Assembly (NCBI GenBank): GCA_910589385.1 | Contig: CAJUTU010000048.1 | Location: 1 to 25,623, forward strand | Reading direction: 5' to 3' | DNA: 25,623 nucleotides | From: an uncultured Lachnospiraceae bacterium | GTDB taxonomy: Bacteria > Bacillota > Clostridia > Lachnospirales > Lachnospiraceae | Shown: piece by piece, positions 22,030-25,623 of the stretch | Layout: each line of letters starts with the position of its first letter | Numbering within the stretch: position 1 is the stretch's first letter | Made by a program: the position numbers and the translations under genes | The notes under the pieces: generated by a model | The model's input: only the letters and a program-made list of their open reading frames with translations | Databases searched by the model: none | Told to the model about the DNA's origin: nothing

Positions 22030-23514
22030 TCAATCTATAACCGGAATACTGACAATCACTGCCAGCCCTCCCCGGTTTTCTGCCCTTATTGTTCCTCCAT
22101 GGCCGATGATGATTTCCTTCACCACTGCCAGTCCGATACCGCTTCCCTTCTCTGCACTGTTTCTGGAATCATCTACCCTATAAAAGCTGTCAAATATCTG
22201 TTCCAGGCTTTCCTTCGGTACTCCTGGGCCGTCATCCTGGAATACCAGTTCCAGACTGCTTCCCTCCAGTGTCCGTTTTAGAGAGATTATGACTCTCGAA
22301 TTTTCTTTTCTCCGGTACCGCACCGTGTTTGCAAACAGATTATTAAAAATCCGTTTGAACTCTTCTCTGTCCAGCCTGACCGGAAATTTTCCTTTCCCGC
22401 AGAAATATTCGATTTCCACCTGTTGGTTTTCCATATCCGGGCGCACAAGCTCCAGATACTTTTCCACATAATCCTTAAAATCCGTTTCCTTCATGTGATA
22501 CCGGAAGCCGGCGTCCAGTCTGCTGTACTCAGAAAGGCTGTCTACAAGGCTGACCAGATTTCCGGTTCTTGTCTTTATGGCCTGCAGGTAACGGAGCCTC
22601 TTTTCCGGTGTATCTGCAATGCCCTCCAAAAGTCCGTCCAGATAGCCCGTAATGGTAGTCAAAGGCGTCCGAAGGTCATGAGAGATTCCGGTGATCAAAT
22701 CCCGTCTGCGCTTTTCATCCTTCAGACGCTGCTGTACGGATTCCTGCAGGTAGGCACGCATCTCGTCAAAATCCCTACATACCTGGCCGAACTCATCTTT
22801 TTTCTCATACTGCATGGGCGTATCCAAATTTCCCTCCCGAATCTCTTTTGTACCAAGACTCAATTTTCCAAGGGGCTTTAAAATACTGCCGGAAATCCAC
22901 CAAGAGAGGATGCCGTTAATACACACCGTCAATACCACAAAAAGGATCAAAATGCCGGCCAGATAACGCAGGATACAGTTCTTCAGATAATTTACCATGG
23001 CTCCATCGGTTTCCTGAGGATGGACTGCCGTAATGCAGAAGACGTTCTCCCCATGCCAGAAAGTGCTTTTAATGACTGACACCTCATACCGACTGGCTGT
23101 TAGCATTTTCGCATAGTCGATTGCATCTCCCGCCACAGACCGCGCTGTTTCCAAATCCGTTTCGGACAGGTTGGAATAAATACTCTCTCCGTCCTTTGTA
23201 ATCATAAAGCGGTATCCTAGACCAGACAGTTTATTTTCCAGATGTGTCATCTCATCACTGTGCCGGATCTGGGCCTGACACTCATCCATCTCCGGGCAAT
23301 GCCCCCAGTTGTTTTCCCACAGCTCCTGCTGATAGTTGTAGATCATGCTCTGGGCAAACTGCACACCATTTTCATCACTATACATATCCACAAGCGTATG
23401 CCAGTAGCTTCCCAAAGAGGTGTTCAGACACACAATAAGTACAATCGTTGTAAATAAAATCGGTATCAGAACCATCATGATATTGGACAATCTGATTTTT
23501 TTCTTAATGGTCAC
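22030..23514 (-). CDS. Sensor histidine kinase
   Basis: 494 residues from a GTG at 23514; AGGAG lies ten bases upstream, and an ATG just before is out of frame. TM1 (about 12-32), an extracytoplasmic sensor of about 150 residues (33-182), TM2 (about 183-208), HAMP (about 209-262), HisKA with His279 in GISHDLRTPLT, then HATPase with N-box NNLFANTVRY (391-400), DDGPGV (427-432) and GSGIGLAV (457-464). The long extracytoplasmic domain implies direct sensing outside the cell, unlike the short-loop kinases that listen to BceAB-type transporters. First gene of its operon, under site C. It should phosphorylate the regulator encoded next. Confidence 0.94.
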   Translation of the reverse strand: MTIKKKIRLSNIMMVLIPILFTTIVLIVCLNTSLGSYWHTLVDMYSDENGVQFAQSMIYNYQQELWENNWGHCPEMDECQAQIRHSDEMTHLENKLSGLGYRFMITKDGESIYSNLSETDLETARSVAGDAIDYAKMLTASRYEVSVIKSTFWHGENVFCITAVHPQETDGAMVNYLKNCILRYLAGILILFVVLTVCINGILSWWISGSILKPLGKLSLGTKEIREGNLDTPMQYEKKDEFGQVCRDFDEMRAYLQESVQQRLKDEKRRRDLITGISHDLRTPLTTITGYLDGLLEGIADTPEKRLRYLQAIKTRTGNLVSLVDSLSEYSRLDAGFRYHMKETDFKDYVEKYLELVRPDMENQQVEIEYFCGKGKFPVRLDREEFKRIFNNLFANTVRYRRKENSRVIISLKRTLEGSSLELVFQDDGPGVPKESLEQIFDSFYRVDDSRNSAEKGSGIGLAVVKEIIIGHGGTIRAENRGGLAVIVSIPVID

Positions 23515-23625
23515 TTTCCATGTTCTCCTTTTCCTGCCAGCTCTACTGTATATCCACAATGCCGTATACTTGGCATAACCTGTTCGCTTTCCTGATTATG
23601 AACATAAAACCTTATATCTACGTTC

Positions 23626-23681
23626 AGATTAGCATGGCAGGATAAAAGAATTCACAATATTATCTAAACAATTTCTAAACT
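23626..23681 (-). promoter_or_regulatory. Response-regulator-type promoter, site C (kinase operon, autoregulation)
   Basis: Minus-strand cores TTTA ending at 23676, GTTTA at 23665 and TTTTA at 23643 fall on the same 11-base register as sites A and B; the third position (23654) is degenerate. A -10 TAATCT lies at 23631-23626, the identical offset. It shares the 15-mer TTTAGAAATTGTTTA with sites A and B. The first repeat overlaps the stop codon of the upstream flavoprotein gene. Confidence 0.65.
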
Positions 23682-24196
23682 AAGCTCTTTCCAAATGCTT
23701 TCAGTTCCTCCAGCTTTTCTTTCGATTTGTTCTGTTTGTCATACGCCGTAAAGATTCCCATATTTTCCAGTTTCAGATAATCCAGGAATGAGTTCTGATA
23801 TTCATAGATTGCACCGTCATAGACCTTGTCGCTCCCGGAGCTTAAAATCAGCGCCGCTTTTTTCAGATTTGCCGGTTTATCCAGAGCATAAATACGGTTG
23901 ATGGCGCACTGGAGCTGCCCGGTAAAGCTGTGGTAATACACCGGAGATGTCAACACGATCATCTCTGCCTCCGAAAGTACCGGGTAAATCTCCTGCATGT
24001 CATCCTGTTGGATACATCTTCCCTCGCCTTTGGTATGGCAATACTCACAGGCCAGACAGCCTGCAATTTTCTTCTGGCATACCGGCACAACTGTAATCTC
24101 ATGTCCGTTCTCTTTTGCCCCTTCCACAAAGGCATCCACCAAAGCCGCCGTATTTCCTTTTGGGCGGGGACTTCCGTTCAGGACTAAAATCTTCAT
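23675..24196 (-). CDS. Iron-sulfur flavoprotein-like NAD(P)H-dependent oxidoreductase (second)
   Basis: 173 residues. Flavodoxin-like fold with the FMN phosphate loop NGSPRPKGNT (6-15) and a TSPVYYHSFTGQL segment. The compact cysteine motif CLACEYCHTKGEGRC (C-x2-C-x2-C-x7-C, with the first Cys at about 47) matches the 4Fe-4S-binding pattern of Isf-type flavoproteins. Such proteins carry FMN and often an Fe-S cluster and reduce small electron acceptors; the physiological partner is usually unknown. Its ATG overlaps the stop of the preceding flavoprotein gene as ATGA, so they are coupled and may form a heteromer. Confidence 0.87.
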   Translation of the reverse strand: MKILVLNGSPRPKGNTAALVDAFVEGAKENGHEITVVPVCQKKIAGCLACEYCHTKGEGRCIQQDDMQEIYPVLSEAEMIVLTSPVYYHSFTGQLQCAINRIYALDKPANLKKAALILSSGSDKVYDGAIYEYQNSFLDYLKLENMGIFTAYDKQNKSKEKLEELKAFGKSLV

Positions 24197-24732
24197 ACCT
24201 GCCTCCCCATCTCATGAGCTTTTTCCAAAGCGGCGAGTTCCTTTACTGTTCCCGGAGCGTCCACACCGCCTGCAAAGACGCAGCCTGCCAAACGCGCCCT
24301 CTCAAAGCAGGCTATAAATCCCTCCAGCCCCTTTTTTGCCCCGTCTATGGCATGTTCGTCCTCATCTGCCGCTGCTGCCAGAAGATACACGTTACGATAC
24401 GCATAATCTGCCGTATATAACGGGTTTGCCCGATCCAGCAAGGTCTTCATCTGACCGCTCATTTCATAATAATAAATGGGGGTAGCAAACACCAGTACAT
24501 CCGAATGCAGCATCTTCTCCACGATTGCTCCGGCATCATCCCGAATCACACAGCTTCCTGTTTTCTGACATGCCAGGCAGCCTTTACAGAATCCTATGGT
24601 TTTGTCTTTCAGGCTCACTTTTTCCACCTCATGCCCTGCTTCCCTGGCTCCCTCGATAAATGCCTCTGCCAGCATATCAGAATTGCTGTTTGCTCTCAGA
24701 CTGGTTGAAATCACTAATATTTTTTTGCTCAT
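24193..24732 (-). CDS. Iron-sulfur flavoprotein-like NAD(P)H-dependent oxidoreductase (first)
   Basis: 179 residues from the ATG at 24732 (AAAGGAGG upstream). FMN phosphate loop STSLRANSNSDM near the N-terminus, then GFCKGCLACQKTGSC with C-x2-C-x2-C-x5-C, the compact Isf 4Fe-4S motif, and ATPIYYYEMSGQMKTLLDR as the second flavin-binding loop. Cytosolic redox enzyme. It is paired with the related gene that follows (four-base overlap) and preceded by the 83-residue protein. The LysR-type promoter at 25087-25123 probably drives all three, which points to a redox or toxic-compound response. Confidence 0.88.
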   Translation of the reverse strand: MSKKILVISTSLRANSNSDMLAEAFIEGAREAGHEVEKVSLKDKTIGFCKGCLACQKTGSCVIRDDAGAIVEKMLHSDVLVFATPIYYYEMSGQMKTLLDRANPLYTADYAYRNVYLLAAAADEDEHAIDGAKKGLEGFIACFERARLAGCVFAGGVDAPGTVKELAALEKAHEMGRQV

Positions 24733-24764
24733 TTTTTCTATTCCTCCTTTTTGCCCGGCCTTTT

Positions 24765-24797
24765 GGACATATAGGTACACCCGACGGGTATTTCCTC
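24765..24797. repeat. GGTACACCC repeat, copy 2 (before the first flavoprotein gene)
   Basis: GGTACACCC at 24774-24782 opens a stretch similar to 22004-22028, including TTTCCTC. The core dyad is ACCC-GAC-GGGT (24779-24789). It lies in the 71-base gap between the 83-residue protein and the flavoprotein. Confidence 0.45.
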
Positions 24798-24803
24798 TTT
24801 CTT

Positions 24804-25055
24804 TTAGATTTTATCCTTGTTCTTTCCTGTCGTCTTTCCCTGAATCTGATAGATCAGATAATCCAGGCAGGAAATCCTTCTCTCATCCGTGTGAACCCTG
24901 CCAAGCAGATATTCCCTTTGATGTTCCAGCAGTTCCAACTGTTTTATCTGCTGCCCTTTGTCAAACCATCCCATGAAATCCCGAATCATTTCGGTTTCAC
25001 ATCCAGCATCCTCCAGATTTTGTATAACGGATTCCCTGTTTCCTATGGCTATCAT
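24804..25055 (-). CDS. Small MerR-C-terminus-like protein, function unknown
   Basis: 83 residues from the ATG at 25055 with GGGGG eight bases upstream; the in-frame extension lacks a ribosome site. Sequence pattern AGCETEMIRDFMGWFDKGQ, then KQLELLEHQREYLLGRVH and RRISCLDYLIYQIQGK, resembles the antiparallel coiled-coil C-terminal helix of MerR regulators but without any DNA-binding domain. Two cysteines, in AGCE and SCLDYL, stand out and appear, from memory, in relatives that also sit beside flavoprotein genes. A role as a small redox partner or co-regulator is inference. First gene after the LysR-type divergent promoter. Confidence 0.7.
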   Translation of the reverse strand: MIAIGNRESVIQNLEDAGCETEMIRDFMGWFDKGQQIKQLELLEHQREYLLGRVHTDERRISCLDYLIYQIQGKTTGKNKDKI

Positions 25056-25086
25056 TCCTGCACCCCCTGACGTATTTGATAGTTCC

Positions 25087-25123
25087 ACTATAAGACCATG
25101 TAAGGAAAATAGCAAATATTTAT
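25087..25123 (-). promoter_or_regulatory. LysR-type promoter 3 (flavoprotein operon), divergent from the LysR gene
   Basis: Minus-strand -35 TTGCTA (25115-25110), 17-base spacer, -10 TATAGT (25092-25087). Dyad ATAGCAAATATTTAT (25109-25123) overlaps the -35. The position between the regulator gene and its divergent target is the classic LysR arrangement. Confidence 0.78.
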
Positions 25124-25142
25124 ATATAATCTGTTTTCATAG

Positions 25143-25171
25143 TTGAAACCTATTGAAAGTTGTGATAGGAT
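25143..25171 (+). promoter_or_regulatory. Promoter of the LysR-family gene
   Basis: Plus-strand -35 TTGAAA (25143-25148), 17-base spacer and -10 TAGGAT (25166-25171). It begins 19 bases after the dyad at 25109-25123, so the regulator could control its own gene from the same site. Confidence 0.6.
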
Positions 25172-25205
25172 TTTTTTAGAAAAACAGACAGCAAGGAGCA
25201 AAGAT

Positions 25206-25623
25206 ATGGAAATACGGGTACTTCAATACTTTCTTGCCATCGCAAGAGAACAGAGCATCATTCGGGCTGCAGAGTCCCTTCATCTCTCACAGCCTACTCT
25301 TTCCACACAAATTAAAAACATGGAAGAAGAACTGGGAAAACAGCTACTGATTCGTGGCACAAAGGGTTCCCGTAAGGTCACGCTGACGGAAGAGGGAATG
25401 ATTCTCCGCAAACGTGCAGAAGAAATTTTGGATTTGGTAAAGAAAACGGAACATGAGATTACACTTTCAGATAATGTGGTGATTGGAGATGTATATATTG
25501 GCACCGGTGAGACCGATGGAGTCCGTCTGCTGGCAAAAGCCGCCGGGAAACTGAAAAAGCTGTATCCGGGAATCCATTACCATATTTCCAGCGGAAATGC
25601 TATCTTTGTCAAAGAGCAGCTGG
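25206..25623 (+). CDS. LysR-family transcriptional regulator (cut by the window end)
   Basis: The first 139 codons are present; the frame stays open to the window edge. AAGGAG precedes the ATG. N-terminal winged helix-turn-helix MEIRVLQYFLAIAREQ, RAAESLHLSQPTLSTQIKNM and EEELGKQLLIRG (about 1-52) is canonical LysR, followed by the linker helix (about 60-85) and the start of the periplasmic-binding-protein-like effector domain (VIGDVYIGTGETDG, then PGIHYHISSGNA). It is the only rightward gene. It is divergent from the 83-residue protein/flavoprotein operon across a dyad repeated at two other promoters in the window, so it is predicted to control all three. The effector is unknown. Confidence 0.93.
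   Translation, partial: MEIRVLQYFLAIAREQSIIRAAESLHLSQPTLSTQIKNMEEELGKQLLIRGTKGSRKVTLTEEGMILRKRAEEILDLVKKTEHEITLSDNVVIGDVYIGTGETDGVRLLAKAAGKLKKLYPGIHYHISSGNAIFVKEQL

Noticed and set aside
1..25623. CRISPR array, prophage or complete conjugative element
   Set aside because: No regularly spaced repeat array, no phage structural genes and no relaxase, coupling protein or type IV secretion genes were seen.

Overview
This window comes from a Gram-positive Clostridia-type chromosome, most likely a gut Lachnospiraceae member. That placement is inferred from strong AGGAGG-type ribosome sites, GTG/TTG starts, lipobox lipoproteins, an HPr-like protein and a Tn916/Tn4451-style mobile-element end; no species can be named. 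Almost every gene lies on the minus strand, so transcription runs from high to low coordinates. Only a LysR gene at the right edge is on the plus strand.

Left end (1-5400) is mosaic accessory DNA. It holds an AT-rich DUF4238-like gene (46-624), a tRNA-Asn 3' fragment lacking its 5' half (1000-1060, with its own terminator), a GC-rich large serine recombinase (1321-2934) with a promoter and an RBS-masking hairpin, a small TnpW-like protein, about 600 bases of GC-rich non-coding DNA, a sigma-70-like protein (3882-4310) behind a highly structured leader with two terminators, and an AT-rich winged-helix regulator (4743-5366). No conjugation genes are present, so this is an element end or remnant.

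The rest is a co-regulated chromosomal neighbourhood. Reading in the direction of transcription: (i) LysR promoter, an 83-aa Cys-containing protein and two Isf-like flavoproteins (25055-23675); (ii) histidine kinase, response regulator, membrane-anchored Ntn amidase, alpha/beta hydrolase and cyclophilin-like lipoprotein (23514-18530), then a terminator; (iii) lipoprotein Ntn amidase, PaaK-like adenylate-forming enzyme, ABC ATPase, FtsX permease, cyclophilin-like lipoprotein, CysE, DapA and an HPr-like protein (18113-9873), then a terminator; (iv) a sugar O-acetyltransferase under a LysR-type promoter (9597-8995); (v) DUF3737 protein, LysE exporter, cyclophilin-like lipoprotein and PatB/MalY aminotransferase (8839-5421).

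Two regulatory signals tie these units together. First, a site built from four T-rich TTTA/GTTA repeats exactly 11 bases apart, with a -10 hexamer at an identical distance, lies upstream of units ii, iii and v. It is probably the site of the encoded OmpR-type regulator (inference). Second, a dyad ATAGCAAATAYTTAT overlaps a TTGCTA -35 element, with a 17-base spacer to a -10, upstream of units i and iv and a second time upstream of unit iii. It is probably the LysR site. In all three places a LysR-type promoter unit is followed directly by a response-regulator promoter unit. The combination of two surface-anchored Ntn hydrolases, an acyl-adenylating-type enzyme, a MacB/FtsX-type exporter and three cyclophilin-like lipoproteins under one two-component system is the best candidate here for an undescribed envelope or acyl-amide system.
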